64,000 nt of DNA from positions 1 to 64,000 of the forward strand of contig CBDCZF010000005.1 of assembly GCA_965224225.1 (NCBI GenBank). Direction: 5' to 3'. Numbering within the stretch: the first letter of the stretch is position 1; the number at the start of each line of letters is the position of its first letter. The notes beneath the pieces were generated by a model, which worked only from the letters and a program-made list of their open reading frames with translations, was not told where the DNA came from and ran no database searches. Source of the DNA: CAJQQK01 sp965224225. GTDB lineage: Bacteria; Pseudomonadota; Alphaproteobacteria; Rhizobiales; Hyphomicrobiaceae. This document shows positions 18,929 to 28,402 of the stretch, in pieces. Made by a program: the position numbers and the translations under genes.

Positions 18929-19458
18929 TCATCGCGGCAGCCAAAGCCAAGCCGGGCAAGGTCAAGGCGGCATTGCCAGGGCCACGTTCCGGCAACACTC
19001 TGTTCTTCCGGCGCTGGCTTTCTGCCTCGGGCATCGATGTGGCAGAGATCCACTACGGCGGCGGCTCAAAAATGTACAAGGCCCTGCTTGGTGGTGAGAC
19101 GGACCTTATGATCACAAATGCCAACTGGATCGTGCGCCAACCGGACAAGCTTCGGCTGCTGGCACTTGCTTCCGATGACCGCTTCGCCCTGGCTAAGGAC
19201 GTTCCAACCTTCCGCGAATTGGGGCTCGATCTCATCGATGCATCGGTGCGGGCAATGATCGTACCGGGCAAGACGCCGGCTGCTGTTGCCGCACACCTGG
19301 TTGCCGGTTTTGAGAAGATGGCTGCTGACCCGGCCTTCATTCAGGACATGTCGAAGGTCGGATTGGTGGTTGGCTTCCGTGACGACAAGGCAACCAACGC
19401 CTTTGTTGCAGACTTTGTCAAAAGCAATCAGGCGACATTTGCCAAGTTGCGCAAGTGA
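18929..19458 (+). pseudogene. tctC: TctC solute-binding protein, C-terminal fragment
   Basis: Second half of the Bug/TctC-type binding protein, in frame with the fragment at 17418-17862 once the IS1595 element is removed. GPRSGNTLFFRRWLSASGID, IHYGGGSKMYKALLGGETDL and the PTFRELGLDL segment are typical of domain 2 of these proteins. It ends naturally in FAKLRK and is followed by tctA. It has no start or signal peptide of its own. Confidence 0.9.
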
Positions 19459-19616
19459 GGAAGCGACGACGGGCCTAGCGTTTCGGCTCGGCCGTCCAAT
19501 TGCAGCACCGTGAACTCCTTGGCATTCAAGCCTCCCTTTTCCCGGGGAGTTCCGGACGAACTTCGCGCCTCACAGCGGCACAGCCGCATGAGGTTCTATT
19601 CCCAAGAGGAGTCCGG

Positions 19617-20857
19617 GTTATCCCGCAGGAATTGATAACAGCACTGTCTCTGCTGGCAGACGCAAAACTGCTTGGATTGATCTTTCTTGGCGTTACGGTC
19701 GGAATGATCGGTGGCGGACTACCGGGTATCAGTTCTTCCATAACGATTGCGCTGTTGTTGCCATTCGCTTTCACATTGGAACCCTTGCACAGCTTGGTCG
19801 TGCTTGGCGCAATCTACATGGCGGCTGAATACGGCGGATCGATCTCCGCGATCCTGATCAACACGCCGGGTACTCCAGCCGCAGTTTGCACTGCATTTGA
19901 CGGCCATCCGATGGCGCAGCAGGGGCGGGCCAAGGAAGCACTTCACGCAGCAATTCTCGCGTCCAGCATTGGCGGCCTCATTGGAGTATTCATACTGATC
20001 GCGTTTACTCCGCCCTTAGCGGAATTCGCTCTGAAATTCGGATCTCCAGAGATGTTTTGGCTGGCCATAGCCGGGCTTTCAATTGTTTGCGGATTGACAG
20101 CGAAAAATTTCGTCAAGGGAGTCGTGTCGACTCTCATCGGAATGACTATTGCCACCGTGGGATACGATCTCCAGACAGGGTATCCAAGGTTCTCCTACGG
20201 AGTTCAAGAAATCGCGTCAGGTATAAAATTGGTACCTTGCGTTATTGGCTTCTTTGCCGTGTCTGAGATGCTGAACACCATCGCATCAAGTCAAAGACAC
20301 GGAGAACTGGCAAAGTCGAGCTCCGGTTCATTTCTTAAGATCGTGCACTTCATATTTGCGCGCCCCGTCTTGATCCTGCGCTCGAGCCTGATCGGGACGT
20401 TTGTCGGAATCCTGCCGGGTGCTGGCGCATCGATCGCCAGCTTTGTCTCATACAATGAAGCCAAGCGCTTTGCGAAGGAGCCGGAATCGTTTGGCAGTGG
20501 GAACCCGGAAGGCATCGTTGCATCCGAATCTGCCAACAACGCTATGGTCGGGGGATCACTCGTTCCGTTGCTGGCTTTCGGCATTCCGGGCTCGGCCAGT
20601 GCGGCCGTTCTGTTTGGCGCGATCACGCTGCACGGCCTCGTCCCGGGCCCACGCATGTTCGAAGAACACGCGCACGTCATCTACGGATTCATGGTCGCCT
20701 TCATTCCCGTCGTCGTGGCAATGCTCATTGTCGGCGGAATAACGGCGCCGTGGCTTGCTTCGATCTTGCGCACACGGAATGAGCTGATCGTGCCGGCGGT
20801 GCTGCTACTGGTTCTGATTGGCACCTACTCCTTCCAGAATAGCATGGTCGATGTTTA
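19617..20857 (+). pseudogene. tctA: TctA large membrane subunit, N-terminal fragment (split by IS1182 copy 2)
   Basis: First four fifths of the roughly 500-residue TctA permease of the tripartite tricarboxylate transporter, with multiple hydrophobic helices and the signature segments VGMIGGGLPGISSSITIALL, AAEYGGSISAILINTPGTPA and GILPGAGASIASFVSYNEAKR. The IS1182 element interrupts it after NSMVDV and adds a stop at once. No ATG or GTG lies at the right distance from the AAGAGGAG site at 19603-19610; the codon there is GTT (19617). The start is therefore uncertain: TTG 19632 or a distant TTG 19500 are the alternatives. Confidence 0.85.
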
Positions 20858-22528
20858 GAGGGCGTGTGAAAACGTAGTCTGCCGAACGTGATAGGGTCGT
20901 CCCATTGATTCTCTGCGGGGGCGGATCATGAAGCGGTTCATCGAGGGTTCTGATCGCAACCAGGCGACGCTGTTTCCTGAACGGCTGGATGACTATGTCA
21001 GCGATGACAATCCGGCTCGCGCGATTGATGCCTTCGTTGATGCACTGGATTTGAGCGCACTTGGCTTTGATGTCGTGCCAGAAGCCACCGGCCGACCCGG
21101 TTATCATCCGGCGACGATGCTCAAGATCTACGTCTATGGCTACCTCAATCAGGTCCAATCTTCGCGTCGGCTGGAACGTGAGTGCGGTCGCAATGTCGAA
21201 CTTGTCTGGCTGACCGGTTCACTGAAGCCAGACTTCAAAACGATCGCCGATTTCCGCAAAGACAACGGGCCTGCCATCCGCAATGTATGCCGACAGTTTG
21301 TTGCGCTGTGCCGCGATATCAATCTGCTGGGCAGCGACAGCGTTGCTATCGACGGCAGTAAGTTCAAGGCTGTGAATGCCAAGGCCAAGAATTTCACACG
21401 CGAGAAACTGCGCAAGCGCTTCAAGGAGATCGATGAACGCATTCAGCGCTACTTGTCGGAACTCGATCGCGCCGACGACGTGCACTCTGCTACCGGCATG
21501 CCGGTGAGCGATACGCAGATCAAGCGTGTCATCGACAAGATTGCGTGGCTCAAGAAGGAAGCCGACAAGTTGGCTGAGGTTCAAGCCGAGATGGACCGTA
21601 CGGGCGTCAACCAGATCTCGGAAACAGACCCCGATGCACGTTCTATGGCGATCACCAGCCGGCATCCCCGTGTCATTGGCTATAACGTGCAAAGTGCCGT
21701 CGAGACCGAGCATCACCTGATCGTTGCCCACGAGGTGACCAACATCGGATCGGACCGCAATGCACTATCAGATATGGCCAATCAGGCGCGGGATGCGCTC
21801 GGCGTTGAGACGCTCGATGCGGTTGCCGACAAAGGCTACTACAAGGGCGAGGAGATCGTTGCCTGCGAAGACGATGACATCACGGTGACGCTGCCTAAAC
21901 CCAAAACCTCGAACGCCAAGGCAGATGGCCGATTCGACCGCAGTGCGTTCATCTATGATGCCGAAAAGAACATATACATTTGTCCGGCAGGCCAGCATCT
22001 CACGTATCGAATGACACGCAAGGAAGGCGGCAAGGTTCTTCATCGCTATTGGACAACCGCCTGCGAAACATGTCCGGTTAAGCACCACTGCACGCCGGGC
22101 AAGGAGCGCCGTATCTCACGATGGGAACGCCAAGATGTCCTGGAGCGTGTGCAACAGCGCCTTGAAGAAAACCCGGATAAGATGGCGACGCGCCGCGAGA
22201 CGGCCGAGCATCCCTTCGGTACGATCAAAGCGTGGATGGGTGCGACCCACTTCAAAATGCGAACGCTCAAACACGTTGCCACCGAAATGTCGCTCCATGT
22301 CCTCGCCTACAACATGATGCGCGTGATCTCGATTGTCGGAACGACGGAACTGATCAAGGCCATCGCGGCCCTATTATCGCGGTTTGCGGCGATAACCGTG
22401 TCAGAGAATGCAATCTGCGGCCCACAACGCCGTTGCAAAGAGATTTGAGAAGAAAAACACCAAATTGCTGCGCGTCACCGAAGTACTCGAATGGCCGGCC
22501 GAATGACGGCACGTTCTCACACACCCTC
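20858..22528 (+). mobile_element. IS1182-family insertion sequence, intact copy 2
   Basis: 1671-bp element with inverted ends GAGGGCGTGTGAAAACG and GAGGGTGTGTGAGAACG. It is flanked by the direct repeat TTTA (20854-20857 and 22529-22532). Precise removal of the element plus one TTTA rebuilds the tctA frame (DVYIAAATGALGFFM). It appears identical in sequence to the copy at 26732-28402, indicating recent activity. Confidence 0.96.
20928..22448 (+). CDS. IS1182-family transposase
   Basis: 506-residue DDE transposase of the IS1182/IS5-superfamily type. The N-terminal domain contains NPARAIDAFVDAL and GRPGYHPATMLKIYVYGYLN. The catalytic domain has VAIDGSKFKAVNAK (first Asp), the ADKGYYKGEEIVACE segment (second Asp) and ETAEHPFGTIKAWMG (Glu). 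A cysteine-rich insert CETCPVKHHC lies between the last two. The protein is identical to that of copy 3. Confidence 0.96.
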   Translation: MKRFIEGSDRNQATLFPERLDDYVSDDNPARAIDAFVDALDLSALGFDVVPEATGRPGYHPATMLKIYVYGYLNQVQSSRRLERECGRNVELVWLTGSLKPDFKTIADFRKDNGPAIRNVCRQFVALCRDINLLGSDSVAIDGSKFKAVNAKAKNFTREKLRKRFKEIDERIQRYLSELDRADDVHSATGMPVSDTQIKRVIDKIAWLKKEADKLAEVQAEMDRTGVNQISETDPDARSMAITSRHPRVIGYNVQSAVETEHHLIVAHEVTNIGSDRNALSDMANQARDALGVETLDAVADKGYYKGEEIVACEDDDITVTLPKPKTSNAKADGRFDRSAFIYDAEKNIYICPAGQHLTYRMTRKEGGKVLHRYWTTACETCPVKHHCTPGKERRISRWERQDVLERVQQRLEENPDKMATRRETAEHPFGTIKAWMGATHFKMRTLKHVATEMSLHVLAYNMMRVISIVGTTELIKAIAALLSRFAAITVSENAICGPQRRCKEI

Positions 22529-22532
22529 TTTA

Positions 22533-22836
22533 CATTGCAGCCGCTACCGGCGCACTCGGCTTCTTCATGATTCGCACCGGCTTTCCATTACCGCCTGTTG
22601 TCCTCGGGATCATTCTCGGACCAATGGCCGAAGAAGGTTTTCGCAGATCATTGCAACTTGGTCAGATCGAAGGGTCTGTCTGGCTAATGTTCTTCGGTCG
22701 GCCGATCTGCATCGTCCTCATCCTGATCACTGTTTTGATGGTTGTCTCCGCCTTTTGGCGCGAAGGCCGCGCGCACCGGCAAGCAGTCGCAACATCCAAC
22801 GACGCCACCTCTGAAAGAAAGGGAGAGCAATCGTGA
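22533..22836 (+). pseudogene. tctA: TctA large membrane subunit, C-terminal fragment
   Basis: Last 100 residues of the split tctA gene. They contain the conserved GFPLPPVVLGIILGPMAEEGFRRSL segment, which closes TctA proteins, then a final hydrophobic helix and a charged tail. In frame with 19617-20857 after removal of IS1182 copy 2. The stop overlaps the GTG of the next gene, showing that this was the 3' end of the same operon. Confidence 0.9.
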
Positions 22837-23720
22837 AACTCACGCTGCTAGGAACTGGCTCACCCAAGCCAACCGTTGAGAGATGCTCTTCCGGTTACCT
22901 GTTGGAAACCGGCGAAGATGCCATCATGCTTGAGGTCGGACCAGGTACCGTTTATCGCCTTTTGCAGGCCGGTCGATCTGTGACTGATGTCAGCCACGTC
23001 ATTATTTCACATTTGCATTTCGACCACTGGCTTGACCTCATTCGGCTGATCATGTGTCGTTGGGATATTGGTCATCCCGACTTACCGCCATTGAAGATCT
23101 GGGCGCCCGCCGGCATGAACCATATACTTGAGCGCACGATTGGCGCCGACGGTGCCCTGAAGTTCGATCTCACCGCGCGCACCACGCATCCACAAAGTCT
23201 TGCCATCTATCATGGCCGCGGCGGCAAAGGGGAACGCCCCTGGCCAAGCGTTGAACTAGCCGAACTCAACGAAAACACAGTCGTTGAAGGGGCGACATGG
23301 CGTGCCACATTTACCGAGGTCCCGCACCATCAGCCGTATCTGATCAGCTATGGCATGCGGATGGAAGCGGATGGTGGTTTGCTCGCATATTCCAGTGACA
23401 TCACGCGTGATCCGAAGGATGGTGCGCCGCCTGGTCTCTATGAAGTGGCGAAAGATGCAGACCTTCTCATTCAGTACGTCAACGTCTTTGGAGCTCACCT
23501 CTCAGACACGGCTAGGGAGGTCGAAGGACCGACTTTCCACGGCATGATTGCCGAAATGGCGCGGGAATCAAATGTCAAGGCAATGGTGACAACACACCAG
23601 AGCCCCCATCTCAACGTCAATGGTGTGCGCGAGCGCATCATCTCAGACATCTGCAGGATCTATCCAGGGCGGCTGATATGGGGGCAGGACCTGATGTCAT
23701 TGGAGGTTGGCGGCCAATAG
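22833..23720 (+). CDS. MBL-fold metallo-hydrolase (RNase Z-like fold), last gene of tct operon
   Basis: 295-residue beta-lactamase-fold hydrolase. It starts MKLTLLGTGSPKP, with the zinc motif ISHLHFDHWLDL at about residues 50-60 and a second ligand region in AYSSDITRD. The TTHQSPH segment near the C-terminus supplies a late histidine. Related to RNase Z/arylsulfatase-type MBL enzymes, but the context (overlapping the tctA stop by 4 bp, GTG start with GGGAG upstream) suggests hydrolysis of a transported organic ester or lactone rather than tRNA processing (inference). Confidence 0.85.
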   Translation: MKLTLLGTGSPKPTVERCSSGYLLETGEDAIMLEVGPGTVYRLLQAGRSVTDVSHVIISHLHFDHWLDLIRLIMCRWDIGHPDLPPLKIWAPAGMNHILERTIGADGALKFDLTARTTHPQSLAIYHGRGGKGERPWPSVELAELNENTVVEGATWRATFTEVPHHQPYLISYGMRMEADGGLLAYSSDITRDPKDGAPPGLYEVAKDADLLIQYVNVFGAHLSDTAREVEGPTFHGMIAEMARESNVKAMVTTHQSPHLNVNGVRERIISDICRIYPGRLIWGQDLMSLEVGGQ

Positions 23721-23893
23721 GCTGCACTTGCACCTGCTCGGATGTCGGCTCAGTGGACCTTGCGTCGGTTGCGTGTGAATCGGCATGCAATTTTGACCCC
23801 TTTGCGGGGGTAATCGGCGTTCAATTTTGACCCCACCCCCACGGGCTCAACATCTCCGCTCGAAGTGATTCTGGAGCGGGGGCTTGAAGGGGC

Positions 23894-25459
23894 ATGATCA
23901 CGGTGGAGACGATTGGGCGAGTGCGCCATGACTTTCACGTCAAGGGCAAGAAGATCAAGGAGATCTCGCGGGAGCTTCGGCTGGCGCGGAACACGGTGCG
24001 TACAATTGTGCGCGGCCAGGAGACCGAACATCGCTATGAACGCAAAACACAGCCTCATCGCAAGCTCGGCGGTTTTGCCGATCAGCTCGATGGCCTGCTC
24101 GAAGAGAACGCGAAGAAGGCCAAGCGCGAACGCCTGACATACCTGCAGATGTTCGAAGAGTTGCGTCTGGCTGGCTACCAGGGCGGCTATGATGCGGTGC
24201 GCCGCTATGGCCGGCGCTGGCAAGAAGCCCACGGTGCCCGGCTGGCCGAGGCGTATGTGCCGCTGCACTTCGATCCCGGTGAGGCGTATCAGTTTGACTG
24301 GAGCCACGAGATCGTCGTGATCGCAGGTAGCGCGGTGACCGTGAAGGTGGCGCACGTCAGGCTCTGCCACAGCCGCATGCCGTTCTTGCGTGCCTATCTG
24401 CGCGAAGCCCAGGAGATGGTTTTTGACGCCCATGACCAGGCATTCCGGTTCTTCAAGGGCGCCTGCCGGCGCGGCATCTACGACAACATGAAGACCGCCG
24501 TCGATGCTGTTTTTGTCGGTAAGGAGCGCCAGTTCAACCGCCGCTTCCAGCAGATGCTAAGCCACCATCTCGTCGAGGCGACGGCGTGCACACCGGCAGC
24601 GGGGTGGGAGAAGGGGCAGGTAGAGAATGTCGTGTCGGAGACGCGCTTCCAGCACGATGTCGGCGTGATGCGGCGTGCCATCTTCACACCAAGGCTCAAG
24701 TTCTCAAGCCTGGCCGAACTCAACGCTTATCTGATCGACCGGTGCATCGCCTGGGCCAAGGCACACGCGCATCCCGAGTACAAGGATCGTTCGATCTTCG
24801 AGATGTTCGAGGTCGAACGCGCGAGCCTCGTTCCATATGCCAGCCCGTTCGATGGCTTTCGCAGCGTAACGGCCGCGGTCTCCAAGACATGCCTCGTCAC
24901 CTTCGACAAGAACAAGTACTCGGTGATGGCCAAGGCCGTTGGTCGGCCGGTTGATGTTTACGCTTACGCTGATCGCATCGTCATCAAGCAGGATGGCGAG
25001 ATTGTCGGCGAACACGAGCGCTCGTTCGCCAAGGCGCAGACAATCTATAACCCCTGGCACTATGTCCCTGTTCTGGCAAAGAAACCCGGCGCATTGCGCA
25101 ATGGCGCGCCGTTCAAGGGCTGGGTTCTGCCGGGCTCCCTTGGCCGTGTGCGCCGCCGCCTTGCCGGATCTGACGACGGCGACCGGCAGATGGTCCGGAT
25201 CCTCACCGCTGTCCTGACCGACGGCATGGCAGCGGTTGAGGCGGCGTGCACGGAAGCGCTCGCGGCACAGGTGGTCAGCGCCGATGTGATCCTCAATGTG
25301 CTTTACCGCCAACAGCAACCGGAGCCACCGGCACCGGTCATGACGCCGGAGCGGTTGCAACTCGCATCACCACCGCTTGCCGATTGCGCGCGCTACGATG
25401 GCCTGATTGGCCAACCTCGCCTTGCGGCCGATCCCGTTTCCGCATTGGAGGTGGTGTGA
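23894..25459 (+). CDS. istA: IS21 transposase IstA
   Basis: 521-residue IS21-type transposase. An N-terminal helix-turn-helix (KKIKEISRELRLARNTVRTIVRG) is followed by a DDE integrase core with AYQFDWSHEIV, a second Asp in GIYDNMKTAVDAV and a Glu in AAGWEKGQVENVV, then a C-terminal beta domain (KNKYSVMAKAVGRPVDVYAY). The stop overlaps the istB start (TGATG), the usual translational coupling. Confidence 0.95.
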   Translation: MITVETIGRVRHDFHVKGKKIKEISRELRLARNTVRTIVRGQETEHRYERKTQPHRKLGGFADQLDGLLEENAKKAKRERLTYLQMFEELRLAGYQGGYDAVRRYGRRWQEAHGARLAEAYVPLHFDPGEAYQFDWSHEIVVIAGSAVTVKVAHVRLCHSRMPFLRAYLREAQEMVFDAHDQAFRFFKGACRRGIYDNMKTAVDAVFVGKERQFNRRFQQMLSHHLVEATACTPAAGWEKGQVENVVSETRFQHDVGVMRRAIFTPRLKFSSLAELNAYLIDRCIAWAKAHAHPEYKDRSIFEMFEVERASLVPYASPFDGFRSVTAAVSKTCLVTFDKNKYSVMAKAVGRPVDVYAYADRIVIKQDGEIVGEHERSFAKAQTIYNPWHYVPVLAKKPGALRNGAPFKGWVLPGSLGRVRRRLAGSDDGDRQMVRILTAVLTDGMAAVEAACTEALAAQVVSADVILNVLYRQQQPEPPAPVMTPERLQLASPPLADCARYDGLIGQPRLAADPVSALEVV

Positions 25460-26187
25460 TGGAGCGCCATGAGATCCTCGAGTTGATGCGCACGTTGAGC
25501 CTCTCCGGCATGAGGGCGGCTTACGACGACATCGTCACCGCCGGCATCAAGCGGCGCCAGGGCGTCGAGAAGGTTCTGGCGGCCCTGCTCAAGGCCGAGA
25601 TCGCCGCCAAGCAGGCGCGCTCGATCAATTACCAGATGACGATTGCCAAGCTGCCGCTGGCCAAGGAGCTTGCCGAACTCGATCTCGCCGAGACGCCGAT
25701 CAACGCCGAGGCGATCGAGACGCTTGGCCAGGGCAGCTTCCTGGACGATCAGCGCAACGTCGTCCTGGTCGGCGGCACAGGCACCGGCAAGACGCACATC
25801 GCGATCGCCATCGCGCGCCAATGCATCCGGGCGGGCCGCAAGGCGCGCTTCTTCAACGTCGTCGACCTGGTCAATCGGCTCGAGACCGAAGTGAAGCTCG
25901 ATCGCCAGGGCCGCACCGCCGACGCACTCAACCGCGTCGACCTCGTCATCCTCGACGAACTCGGCTACCTGCCGTTCGCGCAATCGGGCGGCCAACTGTT
26001 GTTCCACCTGATCAGCCGGCTTTACGAGCGCACCTCGATCATCGTGACGACCAACCTTGCATTCGCCGAATGGCCCAGTGTGTTCGGCGACGCCAAGATG
26101 ACGACTGCGCTGCTCGACCGCCTCACGCATCACTGCGACATCATCGAGACCGGCAACGACAGCTGGCGCTTCAAGAACCGCTCCTGA
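25459..26187 (+). CDS. istB: IS21 helper ATPase IstB
   Basis: 242-residue AAA+ helper of IS21 transposition. Walker A GGTGTGKTHIAIAI is at about residues 101-114, Walker B LVILDELGYLPF further on, and sensor VTTNLAFAEWPSVFGD near the C-terminus. IstB forms ATP-dependent oligomers on target DNA and recruits IstA. ATG 25459 overlaps the istA stop; a longer upstream frame has no support. Confidence 0.96.
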   Translation: MERHEILELMRTLSLSGMRAAYDDIVTAGIKRRQGVEKVLAALLKAEIAAKQARSINYQMTIAKLPLAKELAELDLAETPINAEAIETLGQGSFLDDQRNVVLVGGTGTGKTHIAIAIARQCIRAGRKARFFNVVDLVNRLETEVKLDRQGRTADALNRVDLVILDELGYLPFAQSGGQLLFHLISRLYERTSIIVTTNLAFAEWPSVFGDAKMTTALLDRLTHHCDIIETGNDSWRFKNRS

Positions 26188-26328
26188 CGTGCGCCAGCCC
26201 GAGTCATGGCGCACTCGCCCGATCGTCTCCACCGTGATCATCCCCCTACAAGCCCCCGCTTCAGAACCACTTCGGGCGGAAATGCTGAACCCGTGGGGGT
26301 GGGGTCAAAATTGAACGCCGATCCGGGG

Positions 26329-26731
26329 TCAATTTTCGGCGCCGATTGACACCCTGTCTTCTGGTGCAGAAGATTTCAGGATGTTGACCAGCTGATCTTC
26401 CCAAAGTTGCAGGGCGTCTCGCTTCTCTCGGTCATAGGCGTAGCGATTGTATACAGCATCAGTCACTGACCGGTTTCGGGAGCTGTGGTTCAGGATCAGT
26501 GCACGCACGTGGGAGGGAAGACCAAGCCGAGCCAATTCGGTGCCGACCGTGCGCCTGAGATCGTGGGGAGAGGCGTTCACAATACCGATTTCCTTTGTCA
26601 GCCGCGCCATGGCGCGCGTCACTGCGTTCGCACTGATTGGCAGGTCGGGCCGATCTGGTGACGAGAAGACGTAAGGGCTTTCAGGCGAGCTTTGAGCAAG
26701 TGCAGTAACAAAGACCTTTTTCGCCTGTTTA
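26329..26731 (-). pseudogene. P4-like integrase, C-terminal fragment (split by IS1182 copy 3)
   Basis: C-terminal catalytic part of a tyrosine integrase. It carries SPHDLRRTVGTELARLG (His-x-x-Arg), ALILNHSSRN (His) and YNRYAYDREKR (nucleophile Tyr). It reads in frame with the N-terminal fragment at 28403-29299 once the IS1182 element is removed. The last seven or so residues and the stop are contributed by the end of the IS21 element, so the original 3' end may also have been altered. Confidence 0.88.
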
Positions 26732-28402
26732 GAGGGCGTGTGAAAACGTAGTCTGCCGAACGTGATAGGGTCGTCCCATTGATTCTCTGCGGGGGCGGAT
26801 CATGAAGCGGTTCATCGAGGGTTCTGATCGCAACCAGGCGACGCTGTTTCCTGAACGGCTGGATGACTATGTCAGCGATGACAATCCGGCTCGCGCGATT
26901 GATGCCTTCGTTGATGCACTGGATTTGAGCGCACTTGGCTTTGATGTCGTGCCAGAAGCCACCGGCCGACCCGGTTATCATCCGGCGACGATGCTCAAGA
27001 TCTACGTCTATGGCTACCTCAATCAGGTCCAATCTTCGCGTCGGCTGGAACGTGAGTGCGGTCGCAATGTCGAACTTGTCTGGCTGACCGGTTCACTGAA
27101 GCCAGACTTCAAAACGATCGCCGATTTCCGCAAAGACAACGGGCCTGCCATCCGCAATGTATGCCGACAGTTTGTTGCGCTGTGCCGCGATATCAATCTG
27201 CTGGGCAGCGACAGCGTTGCTATCGACGGCAGTAAGTTCAAGGCTGTGAATGCCAAGGCCAAGAATTTCACACGCGAGAAACTGCGCAAGCGCTTCAAGG
27301 AGATCGATGAACGCATTCAGCGCTACTTGTCGGAACTCGATCGCGCCGACGACGTGCACTCTGCTACCGGCATGCCGGTGAGCGATACGCAGATCAAGCG
27401 TGTCATCGACAAGATTGCGTGGCTCAAGAAGGAAGCCGACAAGTTGGCTGAGGTTCAAGCCGAGATGGACCGTACGGGCGTCAACCAGATCTCGGAAACA
27501 GACCCCGATGCACGTTCTATGGCGATCACCAGCCGGCATCCCCGTGTCATTGGCTATAACGTGCAAAGTGCCGTCGAGACCGAGCATCACCTGATCGTTG
27601 CCCACGAGGTGACCAACATCGGATCGGACCGCAATGCACTATCAGATATGGCCAATCAGGCGCGGGATGCGCTCGGCGTTGAGACGCTCGATGCGGTTGC
27701 CGACAAAGGCTACTACAAGGGCGAGGAGATCGTTGCCTGCGAAGACGATGACATCACGGTGACGCTGCCTAAACCCAAAACCTCGAACGCCAAGGCAGAT
27801 GGCCGATTCGACCGCAGTGCGTTCATCTATGATGCCGAAAAGAACATATACATTTGTCCGGCAGGCCAGCATCTCACGTATCGAATGACACGCAAGGAAG
27901 GCGGCAAGGTTCTTCATCGCTATTGGACAACCGCCTGCGAAACATGTCCGGTTAAGCACCACTGCACGCCGGGCAAGGAGCGCCGTATCTCACGATGGGA
28001 ACGCCAAGATGTCCTGGAGCGTGTGCAACAGCGCCTTGAAGAAAACCCGGATAAGATGGCGACGCGCCGCGAGACGGCCGAGCATCCCTTCGGTACGATC
28101 AAAGCGTGGATGGGTGCGACCCACTTCAAAATGCGAACGCTCAAACACGTTGCCACCGAAATGTCGCTCCATGTCCTCGCCTACAACATGATGCGCGTGA
28201 TCTCGATTGTCGGAACGACGGAACTGATCAAGGCCATCGCGGCCCTATTATCGCGGTTTGCGGCGATAACCGTGTCAGAGAATGCAATCTGCGGCCCACA
28301 ACGCCGTTGCAAAGAGATTTGAGAAGAAAAACACCAAATTGCTGCGCGTCACCGAAGTACTCGAATGGCCGGCCGAATGACGGCACGTTCTCACACACCC
28401 TC
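26732..28402 (+). mobile_element. IS1182-family insertion sequence, intact copy 3
   Basis: 1671-bp element, the same as copy 2 in every part compared, inserted in the integrase gene. The 4-bp flanks are TTTA on the left (26728-26731) and TGGA on the right (28403-28406), so unlike copies 1 and 2 there is no perfect target duplication. The right-hand TGGA restores the expected integrase reading VPLCPQAKKVF, so TTTA is probably the altered side. Confidence 0.95.
26802..28322 (+). CDS. IS1182-family transposase
   Basis: 506-residue transposase identical in protein sequence to that at 20928-22448, with the same catalytic segments (VAIDGSKFKAVNAK, ADKGYYKGEE, ETAEHPFGTIKAWMG). The frame is intact. 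Two identical complete copies within 6 kb in direct orientation could recombine and delete the 5.9 kb between them. Confidence 0.96.
   Translation: MKRFIEGSDRNQATLFPERLDDYVSDDNPARAIDAFVDALDLSALGFDVVPEATGRPGYHPATMLKIYVYGYLNQVQSSRRLERECGRNVELVWLTGSLKPDFKTIADFRKDNGPAIRNVCRQFVALCRDINLLGSDSVAIDGSKFKAVNAKAKNFTREKLRKRFKEIDERIQRYLSELDRADDVHSATGMPVSDTQIKRVIDKIAWLKKEADKLAEVQAEMDRTGVNQISETDPDARSMAITSRHPRVIGYNVQSAVETEHHLIVAHEVTNIGSDRNALSDMANQARDALGVETLDAVADKGYYKGEEIVACEDDDITVTLPKPKTSNAKADGRFDRSAFIYDAEKNIYICPAGQHLTYRMTRKEGGKVLHRYWTTACETCPVKHHCTPGKERRISRWERQDVLERVQQRLEENPDKMATRRETAEHPFGTIKAWMGATHFKMRTLKHVATEMSLHVLAYNMMRVISIVGTTELIKAIAALLSRFAAITVSENAICGPQRRCKEI

Larger units (their letters stand above)
23774..26351 (+). 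mobile_element. IS21-family insertion sequence
   Basis: 2578-bp element starting TGTGAATCGG and ending in the complement of TGTCAATCGG, so with the TG...CA ends of IS21. Each end carries two related repeats: an outer TTGACCCC block and an inner perfect block ATCGGCGTTCAATTTTGACC followed by a run of C, the tandem terminal repeats known from this family. No target duplication is visible: GTTGCG on the left against CCCTGT on the right. Its right end supplies the last residues and stop codon of the integrase fragment. Confidence 0.9.
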
